Shown here one piece after another: positions 1 through 12,303 of a stretch of DNA of 64,000 nucleotides. A program made the translations under genes and the position numbers. The notes beneath the pieces were generated by a model that was not told the origin of the DNA, made no database searches, and saw only the letters and a list, made by a program, of their open reading frames with translations. Source of the stretch: Takakia lepidozioides (taxonomy: Eukaryota > Streptophyta > Takakiopsida > Takakiales > Takakiaceae). Within the stretch, counting starts at the first letter, position 1. The number at the start of each line of letters is the position of its first letter. The stretch lies in assembly GCA_030704615.1 (NCBI GenBank), contig CM060732.1, positions 22,194,001 to 22,258,000 on the forward strand, written 5' to 3'.

Positions 1-3000
1 TGCCTGAATTGTTGGTAATGGGCTGGTGCTGAAAAACAGATGAGACTCCACAATCAAAAGACACCATACTTGTTGTGTTCATGCCGGGGGATGTAACCCT
101 GTAATGGTTACCATACGTTGTCATACTCTTGAATGACAGGGCAGTAAATGATGGAGGCCTTGAAAGATCCAGTAATTCCTCACGTGTTGTAGGATCAAGC
201 ACATCTGATTGAATTGAGAGATGATCCCGTACACCTTGAGGGAGCCAAACAGCAAATGGAGGACAAGGATGCAAATCAGGAGGGTACTGAATTGTCGTGG
301 GATTGCTCATGCCTTCCAGCCCTTGCTCCTCACGAAACAAGCGTCGTCTGGCTTCTATCCGTGTGGACTCTGCTTCATATATCTTGTCACAATCCGAGGG
401 TCAGCCAGGAGATTGATAGAGGTGGCGTGGGAGATTTGAAAAGACGCCATATGTCAACTAATGATAAATGACTAAAACTTGGAAATCTGAATGTCAATGA
501 AGTAGATTTCTTACCCCAACATGACTGACAGACGAGGATGGTTCTGAATGATGTACTCATGTACAATATCACACAAGTCATTCAATTTTCGGGCTTTAGA
601 ATTTCCTTCCACAACTTCACGTTCCACAGATTCTGCCTCATCTGCATCCCACACCCTTCGTACACTTCCATCAAATCCTGCCATATACTCTGTGCAAAAA
701 CCCAATGCTTCTTCAAATTGGTATCCTTCTGCCATGCTCCCCTCGGGCCTTGTCATGTTTCTTACGTAGCTCTTCATATCTTTCATTGCCCGCTCCATGG
801 GGTACATCCAACGAGATGCTACGGACCCGCATAAGTACAACTCATCCACTAGGTGAACAACCAGATGTGTCATCACATCAAAAAATGATGGTGGGAACTC
901 CTTCTCTATAAGACACAGAGTGAGAACTGCTTCAGTTCTCAATTCCTCATACTCTACAGGATTCACCACTTTTGCACACAACTTCTTAAATACACGACAT
1001 ACTCGCAAAATGGCCCTTCGAGGACCACTTGGCATGAGCCCACGGATAGCAAGCGGTATAATTTGCTGCATGAGCACATGATAGTCATGTGATTTCATGC
1101 CAGACAACTTCTTCTTCACCACATGCTTTTTGAAAGCTGATGCGTAGCCTATTGGCACTTTCTAGTTCTGCACAATCTCCAGAAAGACTTGTAACTCAGC
1201 CTCAGTGAGGACATAAGGGGCAGGAGGCATAATTAACGTATCTGCTCTGTCAGGATCACGTTGTAGCCACAATTCCGGGTGCATCCCAAGTAGCTCCAAA
1301 TCACGGCGAACTTTCAATGTGTCTTTCTCACCAAAGATAGTTTTAATAATATTTTCAGCCAAGTTCTTCTCGCAATGCATTGCGTCAAACGTGTGGCGGA
1401 TGAGGAGACCCTACAAAATGAACACATAAGCAATTGAGCATTTACTCATCACAATTTAAACAGAAAACGCAAAAATGTACACAGCCAATTTAAAGGCCAT
1501 GAAGGAATTACCTCCCAATAAGGTAAGACATATAAAATTGACAATCGCTTAACTCCATGAGTTTTTGCTGGGTCTGTCTTGCTATCTGGCGTCCCTCCGT
1601 TTTCCACCCATGGAGTGCGAGTTGTTGCAAGCTCCTTGATTTGTGTTCCAGTCTGCGTTTTTGGAGGAGTTCCATGCTCAGTAGCGCCATTGAACATTCT
1701 TGACCTTCTATATGTATGATTGCGGGCCAAAAATCTTCGGTGGCCTAGGAAAACAATTTTTCCACATGTGTGTAAGTGCTGTGAAGTCACCCCGGGTCCA
1801 CAAGCTGGACAACCAGCATAACCTTTCGTCACTTGATCTGAGAGCAAGCCATATGCAGGGTAGTCATGGATTGACCACATCAACACTGCCCTCAGTGTGA
1901 ATTCGCGTTGACCACGAGGACGGGAAACATCATGAGCTGCAATCCCTCTCCATAGTTCCAGTAGCTCTTCCACTAGGGGCATCAGGTAAACATCTACGTT
2001 GTCCGAGGTAACAGACTCCTTACCAGGAATCAGTAGCGCTAACATGACAAAGAACTTTTTGGTCATTAACCACGGAGGCAGATTGTAATTGACCAAGAGA
2101 ACGGGCCATGTGCTCCAACTTGTGGATTGAGCTCCGTAGGGATTTACACCGTCTAAGGCCAATCCAAACCGCAAAGATCGTGGCTCTGCAGAAAAATCCT
2201 CAAATGTGGTGTCAATGTATCTCCATGCTTTGCTATCAGCTGGATGTCGAACCAACCCATCCTGGCTCTTATGTCTGTCGTGCCATGTCATGAGGTTAGC
2301 GATCGATTTACATCGGTACATACGTTTCAACCTTGGAATGACAGGGAAGTGTCGTAATACTTTCTTAGGCACACTTCCACGACCTGGAATGTAACGGGAA
2401 CTGTGGCACACTGGGAAAATGTCTACATTCTCATACTCCCCACGGAAGAGTACACAACCACGCTCACAGGCATGAATCATGGTGTACTGCAATCCCATCT
2501 TGGCAATCATGGTTTTTGCTTCATAGTGAGTTTTCGGCAATGAATTCTCTTTAGGCAAAAAACTCTTACGCAACAATCCCAGAAGCTCATCCACAAATGC
2601 ATTGGTGCACTTGTGGGTAGTGCATGCGTTCAGCAACGTCAAAGTTGTTTGCAGCCGGCTGATGGAGCACCATTCAAAAAGTGAACATTGCGACTGTCGA
2701 AAGAGTTTATCATACTCGGGATCAACGTGCAGGTGAGCATTCTCATCAAATTCATTGTCTCCGGAATCATCGAGATCATCGTCATGATCGGCAAATGTGT
2801 GATCGGTTCCACCATGAATGAGGTCCTCTCTGTTTGCATTTGCAAAGAGAAATGCTTCCTGCAATGCACGCTGCATTTCTACCTCTAATCCACCACTCTC
2901 ATCTGCGTTCTCTGTGACATTGGGCTCCCGCTGTGTCGCAGGGCCTTCGTCTTCATCATCTGAATATTCACATCCCTGCATCCCAATAGTCATCTTGTGA

Positions 3001-3023
3001 GTGGACCAACAACGATATGACAT
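1..3023 (-). CDS. TNP2-like CACTA transposase (partial, one or two in-frame stops)
   Basis: This is the catalytic transposase of a CACTA element. Exon 1 (3023 to 1512) has an acidic N-terminus, then the TNP2 core with the motif FGLALDGVNPYG and a CPACG zinc-binding motif. A GT-AG intron (1511-1411, 101 nt) joins PYWE to GLLIRHTFDAMHCEKN, which restores the conserved family block. Exon 2 (1410 to 511) continues with KLSGMKSHDYHVLMQQ and a DUF4218-type region. An in-frame TAG at 1162-1164 splits exon 2 before KVPIGYAS. After 511 a GGGTAAGA sequence could be a donor. An open frame from about 405 to the window edge (DKIYEAEST ... YGNHYRV ... NNSG) looks like the C-terminal region; it is preceded by a TGA. 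The nonsense codons suggest a non-functional copy. Confidence 0.85.
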
Positions 3024-3708
3024 TTGTTCATATTATGACATAGGAGGCACGGTGACGTTGCAGTGATGCAGTCATATTTACGTATGTATCTTATGAATAT
3101 ACACCCAATCAAAACACGACATTTGTAACCATTGAAGTCATAGTTGCAGTCACTTACTTAGTCATATATGACTACATGACTACACATGACCAATGAAAAC
3201 ACGACATGTGCATTAATTAAAGTGATAACGGAAGTGGCGTAGTCATAGTCACGTCTGTATCTTATGACTTCTTGACTACAATCACCCAACGAAATGTCGA
3301 CATATGGAGAAGAGGATCGTTGCATTCAAAAATTCAAACTAAAGTGCTGAAGGGAAAGTGGCGATCTTACCGGAAGATAACAGCGTTGGAGAAGATGATC
3401 CCTCCCATGTATCATGTAATGATTCCTCACTGTTTCCAACAACAGTACTTTTTCTCCATGACACTCATCGCAGTTGCATAGCATTTTTGTATGCCCATTC
3501 CTTGTGGCATAAACTTCTTCCATTCGCCATAGACGGTCATCTATTCTACGCCTACGCATCTGGTCGCCACCTGCACTGTACATGCTTTGAACGACACCCC
3601 TTCCCTCTTTGCATGCTACGCGCAGTGCTTTGTCTCTAGTTTTGCACCAGCTGCCAATGTGCTATTTCTATATCTATAGTATACTATAAGTATCGTTTCT
3701 GAGTGTCC
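3024..3708. promoter_or_regulatory. Divergent intergenic region rich in TAGTCATA / TATGACTA motifs
   Basis: The gap between the two divergent transposon genes carries many copies of the same TAGTCATA-type word found in the subterminal region, in both orientations (for example 3169-3192). It probably holds both promoters; a TATA-like stretch (TATATCTATAGTATA) lies at 3670-3685. The plus-strand gene starts at 3709. Confidence 0.4.
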
Positions 3709-5106
3709 ATGGTGAAGCGGAAGGTCTTCGAAGTGACAGTCCCTCTCACTGAGTACGAGAAGTTCCGAGAGCGCCGGATTGCTGCCATAAAGGAGGTAGA
3801 AGCAACGTTCAAGCAGTTGATAGATGGGTGAGTTTAGTTTCTGACTTTGGATACCCACCCACTAAACTTGCGATTCGCCTTATCCTCTAACCTTCCTACA
3901 ACGATCATAAGCTTCATAGCACAAATGGGGGCGAGTAGCTGCGACTTGTACAAACAGAGAGGCAAACAACATGCAGTGAGTGACGATGAGGTTTGAGGAG
4001 GGTGTGTCATTAGGCAGGAGATGTCCGCCGTCATTCGTGGGCAACCATTACGGATCCAGTCCTCCCATGCCGTAAGGGGTCTGATTCAAAGCCATTATAT
4101 TTCAAGAACTTGTCTACAGTGTGGGCAGACTGGCCAGAATGGACTTATGAGGACACTATTCTTGTTGACGACACACCAAGAAAGGCGGCAAACAATCCTC
4201 CCTTCAGTGGGATTTTTCCAGAGCCATGGAAGGTGCAACCAGATTCACCAACTGATGAGTATCTAACAGAGGTGTTGTGGCCTTTCTTGTGGAAGGCATC
4301 GAAAACTGCCAGTATTCCCAAGTTTTTGGAGTCTCAGCCTGTTTTCGGACAACAACCATACAACACTGCTACTGTGAAGGTACAAACATTCTGACAGTGC
4401 TCCAGAGGCTACAATTTGTGGGTTCATTCATTGCATTGCTTTCCTGGATGCTTCTCATCGGTTGCTTGATTAATGCTAGGTTTTCTTTGCAGCTTTTCAT
4501 GTTGGCTTTTTTTGTTTGATTCATACTTGGATTTTGTTTCTATTCACTATTCCTATTTGCTCATTGCTTTCCTGGTTGTTCTCTGGTCTGTGACATAGGA
4601 ACTTGTGACAAACAAAGGTGATATTGTCGACAAGCCGGTACAGACGAGGGGCAAGAGTGTCGACCCGGCGAGTAGCCCCCCAAAAGAGGTCTCACAACCA
4701 CTGGTGACTGCAAATGGAGTAAGTCCAGGCCGTTGTCTTGTTTGTTTTATTTTTTCCAACCTTGGGGCTCTCTTTAATTTGCAAATGTTGAGTGTCATAG
4801 TCGTGTGTATGTCATGGGTTTTAACATCGTGTTCTTTTTTGTGTGGAGTTGGGATCACAGTTCAGGGTGGGTGACGAGGTTCGGCTGTTGGATGTGAACT
4901 CCAAACGCAAGAAATGTGGAGTATGGCTGATTGTTGCTCTTCAAGGTGTTGTGGTGGGTTACGGGTACCCTGTTGTGCCCCTTGATTATGCCTGTGTGTA
5001 CATCAAAGAGGCATGTGTCAGTAACACCCCTCTACCATATGTGAATGGTGTTAGGAACAGACCGAGTTGGGGCAGGTGGTTGGCCAGACAACACTTTGGA
5101 GTCTAA
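3709..5106 (+). CDS. CACTA accessory protein: FCP1/NIF-like half-domain plus TNP1-like domain (4 or more exons)
   Basis: Exon 1 (3709-3827) begins with ATG, encodes a charged helical segment (MVKRKVFEVTVPLTEYEKF) and ends at GTGAGT. An exon of about 4018-4379 encodes the C-terminal half of an FCP1/NIF (HAD) phosphatase: KPLYFKNLSTVWADW, then DTILVDDTPRKAANNPP. Exon 3 (4599-4718) and exon 4 (4861-5106) follow with GT-AG phase-0 introns. Exon 4 resembles the TNP1 (Transposase_23) domain: FRVGDEVRLLD ... VALQGVVVGYG ... PLP ... W. TNP1 binds the subterminal repeats. The FCP1 half with the catalytic DxDx(T/V) is not visible, so no phosphatase activity is expected. The join of exon 1 to exon 2 is uncertain and a small exon may lie between. 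A domain search of the joined exons would settle the FCP1 call. Confidence 0.6.
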
Positions 5107-5693
5107 AGTTACTGAAACTTATGGAGCTGCGGAAGGGATAGTCAGTATTGCACTGTTTAACAGAGTTCTTGATTCTAATAGCACTAGAACATACTAGCTA
5201 CAACAATTCAGCCCATGTGTGGGCTTGCTTGTTTTTGGCTGGGCCTTTTGAGGCATGGATTTTTGGACCTTGTGGCTTTTGAGGTGTCCATTGGGACATT
5301 GGTCTCATTTGGATTTTTGTAATGTGATTTATAGGACTTGTATTGCCCTGTAGTTGACTATTTTCATTCTCATTGTGGTTGATAGTATGCAGGAGGGATC
5401 CATTCTGTTTTCATGTTGGAATTTCACCAAAAGATTTTAAATCATTTAATTCACTTTCATTTTAAATAATACTATTTAAAATAATACCATTAAAAAAAAA
5501 TTCCAAGGCTGCAATCTCCCTGTTCTTTTAAATATTAAATGAAAACTAAAAAATAAAATATGAACATTAAAAATATAAACTATTTCGGAAAACAATCTTG
5601 ATGATACGTGGCATCACTCTTGCTCAAACCAGAACACGTGGCAGTATATGACACGACATTCTTTATCCATATTTTCACCACGTGTAAAGATCC
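5107..5693. other. AT-rich non-coding part of the CACTA element
   Basis: 3' flank of the TNP1-like gene. It is T-rich, then A/T-rich (5440-5600), without a convincing ORF. Confidence 0.5.
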
Positions 5694-6100
5694 GTAGTCA
5701 TATATGCTAGTCATATATTTTGTCTGTGTGCCACATGTCACATCTCTAGTGCAACAGGTGTCCCGCTAACAACTCTCCATGTAGACATCCCTGTAGTCAT
5801 ATGAGCGAGTCATGTAGTCATCACGTGTGAAATCTGTCATAACACACGTGTCCCGCTAGCGCCTCTCCATGTAGGCATCACTGTGCAGACATGTAGTCAT
5901 ATGATCATGGCAAGAAGTCGTGACATGTCAAATTCGCAGTGGCGCACGTGTCCATCCGTCGCCTCTCCATGTAGGCATCACTTTGCAGACATATAGTCAT
6001 ATGATCCCCTGACGAATGCATGACGTGTCGCTTGCGCAGTGGCGCACGTGTCCCGCTGAAGCCTGTCCATGTAGGCAGCGCTCAACAGACAATGTAGTCA
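5694..6100. repeat. Subterminal tandem repeat, about 100-bp period
   Basis: Units start with GTAGTCATAT or a close variant at 5694, 5793, 5893, 5993 and 6094, so the period is 99-101 bp. Each of the first four units also carries a CACGTGTCC-like or AGGTGTCC word and a TCCATGTAG word near its end. Such arrays lie just inside CACTA termini and serve as binding sites for the TNP1-type protein. Confidence 0.85.
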
Positions 6101-6303
6101 TATATTAGTCATATAGTTGTGACTGCAACCCTCTCTGCAGCAGGACTCCAGGTGCCACGCAAGCAGTCACGGATATGACTTGCAAAACGCAGTCCTAAAG
6201 ACTAGTCGCTATGACAGGGCTTTTTTCACTACAGAGTGATGTAGTCATGAACGCATATAAAACTGAAAAAATAGTCATATGTGAAGTCATAAAAATGCTC
6301 ATC

Positions 6304-6313
6304 TGTTGTAGTG
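6304..6313 (-). repeat. CACTA terminal inverted repeat (right end)
   Basis: On the minus strand the end reads CACTACAACA followed by GATGAGCA. A second CACTACAGAGTG-like word occurs inside at 6227-6238, which may be an older or nested end. Confidence 0.75.
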
Positions 6314-6326
6314 CATTCTAGAGGCA

Positions 6327-6671
6327 ATGATGGAAGCTGTAATAGACGAGGAGAACCATAAGGGGGACCTTCAGAGGACTCGGGATCACCTCTATGGAGT
6401 CAGGGTTCTTCCCTCCTCTTCCTCATCATCCAGTGTCTCTCGCCGCGCAGTGGTGGTGTCTGCTCCAACAATGCCAAGTCAGACAACAACGAGTCCCCCT
6501 TCTCAACACGACATCACACAACCTCCCAACTCAATAGTCAGTGTCCCCTTGGGAGCGCCTCCCAACTCGCCTCCAATTCTTATTCTGGAGTCAAATATGG
6601 AGGAGGTTATCACCAAGATGGACCAGGTTCTTTCCCCCCTTTTCCCTGCTTCATTTTCTATGCTAAAATGA
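6327..6671 (+). CDS. Unrecognised Ser/Pro-rich ORF, possible exon next to the CACTA end
   Basis: A 114-codon ORF starts with ATGATGG, 13 bp outside the CACTA terminus. It is rich in Ser, Pro and Thr and I recognise no domain. A TTCTAG acceptor-like sequence precedes it (6316-6321) and a CAG/GTTCTT donor-like sequence lies near 6627, so it could be an exon of a gene cut by the transposon. It could also be chance. Confidence 0.25.
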   Translation: MMEAVIDEENHKGDLQRTRDHLYGVRVLPSSSSSSSVSRRAVVVSAPTMPSQTTTSPPSQHDITQPPNSIVSVPLGAPPNSPPILILESNMEEVITKMDQVLSPLFPASFSMLK

Positions 6672-8199
6672 CTCCAAACGCGGCTGGCTGAGCTCTGTTT
6701 CAAAGAATCCTTAAAAAAACCAGCCCATAGGAGGCTTCATTCTATTTATTTTCCTACCTCCCTTACAGGCTTGCCTTACCTGCACCACCCTCAAATCATT
6801 GACCCTCTCTTGCCTTCTTCAACTTCCTCTACCCTCCGATTGCCTTCTTCATAACACTCACTTGGTGTCCATCTCTGCAATCAATCCAAACCCCAGTCAA
6901 TTTGTCTTTTCCCCCCTAAATAAATTTAATAAAATTTATCCAGTGCATCTGTCCCATGTTCATCGAAATATATGTACATATACCGTAGTACCTTGGCAAG
7001 ATTGACAGTCATCTGTCAATATTTATTCTATTTTCAGAATTCCATTTCGACAATATATGGAATATTCCCAAAGACGCTTTATTATCATTCACAAAGTTAT
7101 TTAATTTCACAAAATCAATTTCCAAAATTTTCATGGTACTCGGGGGGCGGGGGGCACTCCTTATCAATTTAGCAGACACGTGAGATAAAAGGGTATTTTC
7201 CTGGGAGGTATTAATTTAATTTTTTGGTTTTTTCTACCCCTTATAATTATATAATTTTCTAATATACAACATTTTTTAGTAGGCTATTCTTTTTCCTTTA
7301 AAAAAAAAATGAATCCCTGGTTACTTTATTGATAATTATTGAGGGGGAAAAAATTAAAACCCTGTTGTCGCCACAAGGCACACACACCGAAGAGTCAGTG
7401 TATGAATTCTTTTTATATTCAGCAGCAACCATGAATATTTGATATGCTATATTAATATAAATATAAAAAAACTTTACAAAGCAAAAACTTGACGTTTTAC
7501 ATTCTTTCATTTTAGGGTTATTGAATTCTGCTAAGGTAGCGGGGGGTAACATTATGTCGTATCTTGCTGTGACTACACTCAGACCATGAACACTATATCA
7601 AGGGTATTGTTGCACCACAATAATGCTAAAAGTGGGGTCTATTTCTAAATGAGAGTTAACAAGGGACACTCTACTTCCAATGATGACAGCTGCAGGGAAG
7701 AACCATCTAGATATCTGTTTATGAAATTCTGCATTGAACACTATTTTAATTAATTCTGGACTTTTGGCTTACATCTGGACTAAACTTTTTATATATTTGC
7801 ATTAAATTAATTGAAATATTAATAATATCATGGTGTAATGTGTGATTGAACTTTGTGAAATTTCAGGTGATGTCATACTTGTTTCAAAATGTGTCATATA
7901 AGAAGGTCCATTTGACATTGAAGTGCTCAATGTGAAGTAGCAGTATTGAACAATTCATTGAACGTCCACTTGGAAGTCGAATAAAGTAATATTCCATTGC
8001 AGGATCATGATAAACAAATGGGTCGCATCGAACATGGGCCAGACTCCTACTCTACCATACTCGATATAACTTGTTAGTAATTTTATTGATTGAATCTTCA
8101 TATCAAGCACAATGTTAACATACCACGCCATTGGAATGTGATACATACTCGATACAACTTGCAATAAAATATTAGAATAGCATGAAACATTCGGAAGAG
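6672..8199. other. AT-rich intergenic sequence, nothing recognised
   Basis: No supported ORF on either strand. There is a short G-rich patch (GGGGGGCGGGGGGC, 7141-7154) and AT-rich sequence. Only short chance frames are present. Confidence 0.5.
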
Positions 8200-9860
8200 G
8201 TACTAGGGTAGTACAATAAGGTTTGGGGTGTAACTAGAGAGAAGTGTAATAAGGTTTGGGTTTACAGTAAGGGTTTAGGGTTTGGATTTAGGGTACAAAA
8301 GGACAAACAAATATGATGGACTCACACTCGGTAGAATTAAGAAATGGTTGAGGAATTTGATATCCCTGTAATCATTCCATCATACCTTATCCAACAAAAG
8401 AAAATATTAAAAGAGCATGAAACATTGAGAAGAGGTAACATGGTAGTACAATAAGGTTTGGAATGTAACTAGGGTAGTACATTAAAGTTATTGGTTTATG
8501 GTAAGATTAATGGTTTAGGGTGATGGTAAAGGTAGGATTTTTGGTTTGGGGTTAAGAACACTATTGGACAAACAAATATGGAAGACTCACAGTCGCTAGA
8601 ACTTGGTGTGTGTTAGTAGGATAAAAAATAAAATAAAAAATGGAGAAACAAATATTATGGAAGAGTCATTGGACCAGAGAAGTATTTGAGGATTTGTCCT
8701 TGGAACCTGGTATTAAGATACATATGGTTATGGTATGGATACTTCATTCCTATTTGCAGGGGAATGGTAAGGATTTAGACGTAACAATGGCGTAGGGTTT
8801 TGTTTTAGGGTTCCCAACGAGGGTTTAGGGTTTGGGTTGAAGGCAGAAATGGTGAGCATACATGTCGGAAGACGCACTCGCTACAACTTAGTGTTGTTAG
8901 TAAGGTAGTAAGCAAAATAAAAATGAAGAACCTAATATTATGGAAGTGTAGTCATTGCATCGGACAAGTATTTAAATAAAAGACTCGTCCTTGGAACCTG
9001 ATATTAAGATACATAGAAAGCAAAGTTCGATAAAAAAAAAGGTAAGTGCATGTCAATCCAAACCAAAGGCAAAACCTTGCGTAAGGTGAAGGGCGAAGAG
9101 ATTTGAATAACCATAAATAGTTATGGTTATGGTATGGATATTTCATTCCCATTTGCAAAGGAAGGATAAGGGCTTAGACGTAATAATGGCGTAGGATTTT
9201 GCTTAGGGTTTTCGACGAGGGTTTAGGGCTTGGGTTGAAGGCAGAAATGGTGAGCATACATGCCGGAAGACTCGCACTCGCTACAACTTAGTGTGTATTA
9301 GTAAGGTACAAAATGGAAATTTGGATATATTGAAGAGATTTGGATAACCAAAATGGTTATGGTTATGGTAGGGATAGTTGATTCCCATTTGCAAAGGGAA
9401 GGGAAAGGGTTCTGGGGTATTGGGTTAAGGGTAAATGTTTAGGGTTTTATAGTAAGGGTTTAGGGTAAGGGTTTAAGATTTTTGTTTAAGTTACAAAATA
9501 GACAAACACTTATGGAAAACTCCAAACTTCGCTAGAACTTAGTGTTGTTAGTAGGGTACTAGTAAGCAAAAACTAAGAACCTAATATTATGGACAAGTAT
9601 TTAAATGAAAGACTCGTCGTTGGAACGTGGACCTATTAAGATGTAACATAGAAAGCAAACTGTAACATGCCTAAATGCATGTCAATCCAAAACAAAGGAA
9701 AAAGCTAGCGTAAATGTGAAGGGAGAAGACATTTCAATAACCATAATGGTTATGGTTATGGCTATGGTTATGGCTATGGTTATGATGTGAATAGTTCATG
9801 GGCCATTTGCAGAAAAATGTAAGGGTTAGGGGTAATGCTAACATAAAAAGCAAGGTAAAA
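8200..9860. repeat. Degenerate long-unit repeat array with TTTAGGG-like and GGTTAT motifs
   Basis: Similar blocks recur, starting near 8724, 9119, 9352 and 9738, with more diverged ones from 8200. Typical order in a block: GGTTATGGTTATGG, CATTTGCA, several GGGTTTAGGG words, GGCAGAAATGGTGAGC, ACTCGCTACAACTTAGTG, then TATTATGGA and GACTCGTC. The spacing varies (about 230-395 bp) and units have indels. The G-rich words resemble the plant telomere repeat TTTAGGG but are never a clean run. Confidence 0.7.
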
Positions 9861-9976
9861 AAATGTATGTCAATCCTAAATCCTAAATTGCCAAAAATAA
9901 AATAAAATAAAATACACAATATGAGATTTGGAAAGAAAATGGCGTTATATAACGACTTTTGGGAAACGCCTGGATC

Positions 9977-10974
9977 TCATGGGAGAAAATGGATCTGAAG
10001 AAAACATGAGAGAGGACAAAAAGTCAGACCACCAAATAAAAACCAAAACGAAGTACAGATAGCCAAGGTTTTTCGCCAATTGAAATATTGACAGCAGTGA
10101 AGTCTGCAGCAAGGTTTGCTGCTCACGGACCGGACTTCATCCAGAGTAAGATTCTTCATTCTTTTTTTGGAATGTTCCAAATCTCGATCCCTCTTCTTCC
10201 TCGTAAAATGCCGATACGCCGCTTTCTTCACACCTGCCTCGTGATCTTCGTACAAGATACTGTCAGAAGATATAATAAAATTCTCCAGATCATTTAAGGT
10301 GTAGTCTCCTACTTTCCAAAAGTCGTGTTTTTATTAAAGGCCATTTTATAAGAGACATCAAAGATCCAGATCCTCCATAAAGTATTCTGGTGACAAGAAA
10401 TCCAACATCGTCCTCTCTCAGTTTGTTATTGAGGATCACCTCGTCCGGAATGCAGGCTTGAATCCTCCCCTCGAACAGTGCACCCCCATCATCACCCAAC
10501 AGTACGCACGGCAAGTTTCTCCAGTTGTTTCTTCCGAGTCCTCCGCTCGGATTCCCGGAACTCTTCGATGGTCTGCGGTTTGATTCATCCTCGTCGACGT
10601 CAGAATTTCCGGCAGTATACCTTGTCTCCGGCGTAAAATCAGGATTCATGTCAAGCCCTCCTTGATACTCGTTATTCTCCGCATGAACTTTGCCAACATT
10701 CCACACCACCGGGGTCCCAATGGCCTCCTTCAAGGTGTCAGCATCCATATGTCCATAAGGAAGAACATAATGAGTGTGCTTCATCACAAGAGATGAGAAC
10801 CACTGAAATGGTTGAGGAAGATAATTGGTGTCCATGACAGGTCCCAACCCCGGAGACATTAAGGCAGTCCCCAGTTGCTACTGGAGATGAAGACCCGGGA
10901 AGAGTAAGAAACACTCTTTGACCCGTCTCTAAGCTCATGATCACCGGAACCTCCACTGCACACGCGAGGTTCAA
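9977..10974 (-). CDS. Unrecognised minus-strand gene in two or more pieces, with a Cys-rich CC-x3-CC motif
   Basis: Two minus-strand frames follow one another. 10859-10290 encodes an acidic protein (MSPGLGPVMDTNYL ... DVDEDESNRRPSK ... LLGDDGGALFEG). The stretch around 10310-10090 reads VGDYTLNDLENFII, HEAGVKKAAYRHF, a very basic segment (TRKKRDRDLEHSKKRMK), then SSKPCCRLHCCQYFNW. An overlapping frame starts at 10974 in a degenerate copy of the dispersed palindrome. A CC-x3-CC block followed by a basic or aromatic segment occurs N-terminal in some transposase-like proteins of plants and animals, but I cannot name the family. It is divergent from the plus-strand genes that start at 12642. Confidence 0.4.
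10948..10972. repeat. Dispersed palindrome, copy 1 (right arm degraded)
   Basis: AACCTCCACTG, CA, then CACGCGAGGTTC. Left arm intact, right arm diverged. It lies at the 5' end of the minus-strand gene. Confidence 0.6.
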
Positions 10975-11174
10975 GAAACTGAAAACCCCTCCGTGACGAC
11001 CTTACTCACAGTAATAAGCAGTATGAGTTAAGACTATATTCAGAGATGAATCAATACAATAAAAGAAAATACACTCGCGTATGAATGAGGTATGAACGTT
11101 TCTGAGAAGTAGAATAGAAATGGAATTACTGTTTGTTCTGGAACATGTCATGTGAAGATTGAGTCTAATTATAT

Positions 11175-11198
11175 AACCTCCACTGCACAGTGGAGATT
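11175..11198. repeat. Dispersed palindrome, copy 2
   Basis: AACCTCCACTG, CA, CAGTGGAGATT. One mismatch between arms. Confidence 0.85.
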
Positions 11199-11300
11199 GG
11201 ATGAGATACAGATGAAAAAAGCCGGACGGATGAATACTAGTGGATGAATATGGTTACGTGGATGAATAATTGTAATGACGGATAAATGTGAGCATTGACG

Positions 11301-11319
11301 TGACTGTCCAGTGGAGGTC
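11301..11319. repeat. Dispersed palindrome, copy 3 (left arm degraded)
   Basis: TGACTG, TC, CAGTGGAGGTC. The right arm is intact; the left arm retains only its inner bases. Confidence 0.6.
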
Positions 11320-12303
11320 CACGACTTGAGAATTGGACTGTAATTTCTAAACATGCAGATGAGAAAGAAGTAGATTTTCCTGTAGACAATCGAAAACACA
11401 CAGATGCCATAACATTTTCTACGAGAGAAAATGCAGTTCACACGAGAGATTATGGAAATTCAGAGAGGTACACCTGCGATGGCCACAGAGGTACAGGATG
11501 CTCAGAGAGGTGCACTATGGGCAGTGAGGTGGGAAATGGCCAGAGAGGTGCGGGAAACACAATCTGCAAGTGAGAGGTATGGAGATAGAAGTTTGAATAG
11601 TTTGTACTCAGACCTTATATAGAGGTGGAAACCGGGTTGCCCGCTGGAATTCCTCCAATGGGATAGTGCGATACATTGTCTCGCGGATCGATTTCCGGCG
11701 TCGTTGATATCCGATATGGCCACAATCGAACGGTTCTAGATGGTGCAGGAGTGCACTCTTTGACCGATTTCGGAAAAGAGTGTCATTTACTGGTAGAACC
11801 CTATGTAACAATTATGATGCCAGAACGATAACGGTTTCGTACTCGTGCTTATAAAGCATGACATATTTTGCATTTAATGCTGTCCAAGTAGATCAAGGCC
11901 TGACGCCGTTGATAAACGTTTCATGAAATCGTGCGAGAATGCGGCGGGCGTAAATGAGGAAATATTCCAAGCCTTAATCCGCCGAATGTAGACATGGTCA
12001 GGAGCAATAATTCCAAGCGGCAAAACGCCGCAGGAGGATCTGACTTGTACATTTCATTTATCGTCATGTGTGGGGTGTGGAAAATATCCCGCGGGGTTAT
12101 AATTGATGATCCTGTGCAAGGGATCACTAACGTTATGTTTTCTCGTTCATTCATCTGTTTTTTCATTTCATCTAATCATTCGTAAAATGGATGGACAGAA
12201 TGGAAAGAATGAATTGGATGATATTTGCATGGATGTTGGATGGAACACGCGCGACCGTTCGATATTGAAAGGACGCGATGGTTCAGATCCTTTGCGACGG
12301 CAC

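Larger units (their letters stand above)
1..6313 (-). mobile_element. CACTA (En/Spm) DNA transposon, right part; left end outside window
   Basis: A TNP2-like transposase is read on the minus strand and a TNP1-like gene diverges from it on the plus strand, the usual two-protein layout of CACTA elements. The right terminus reads TGTTGTAGTG (6304-6313), which on the other strand is CACTACAACA, a typical CACTA end. The 3 bases after it are CAT; the matching duplication cannot be tested because the other end is outside the window. About 600 bp inside the end is dense with TAGTCATA motifs and 100-bp tandem repeats, as expected for subterminal TNP1 binding regions. Confidence 0.85.
11000..12303. other. 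Divergent promoter-like region between the minus gene and the plus genes
   Basis: No supported ORF. It contains two palindrome copies (11175 and about 11301) and a purine-rich stretch with AGAGGT words (11461-11560). It probably contains the control regions of both flanking transcription units. Confidence 0.4.

Noticed and set aside
5590-6310. CRISPR-like array because of the regular 100-bp spacing
   Set aside because: Whole 100-bp units are similar, not short repeats with unique spacers; it fits CACTA subterminal repeats in a eukaryotic genome.
9734-9919. His/Asn-rich ORF (NHSHNHSHNHNH) as a metal-binding peptide
   Set aside because: Produced by reading a GGTTAT microsatellite backwards; no start context or continuation.
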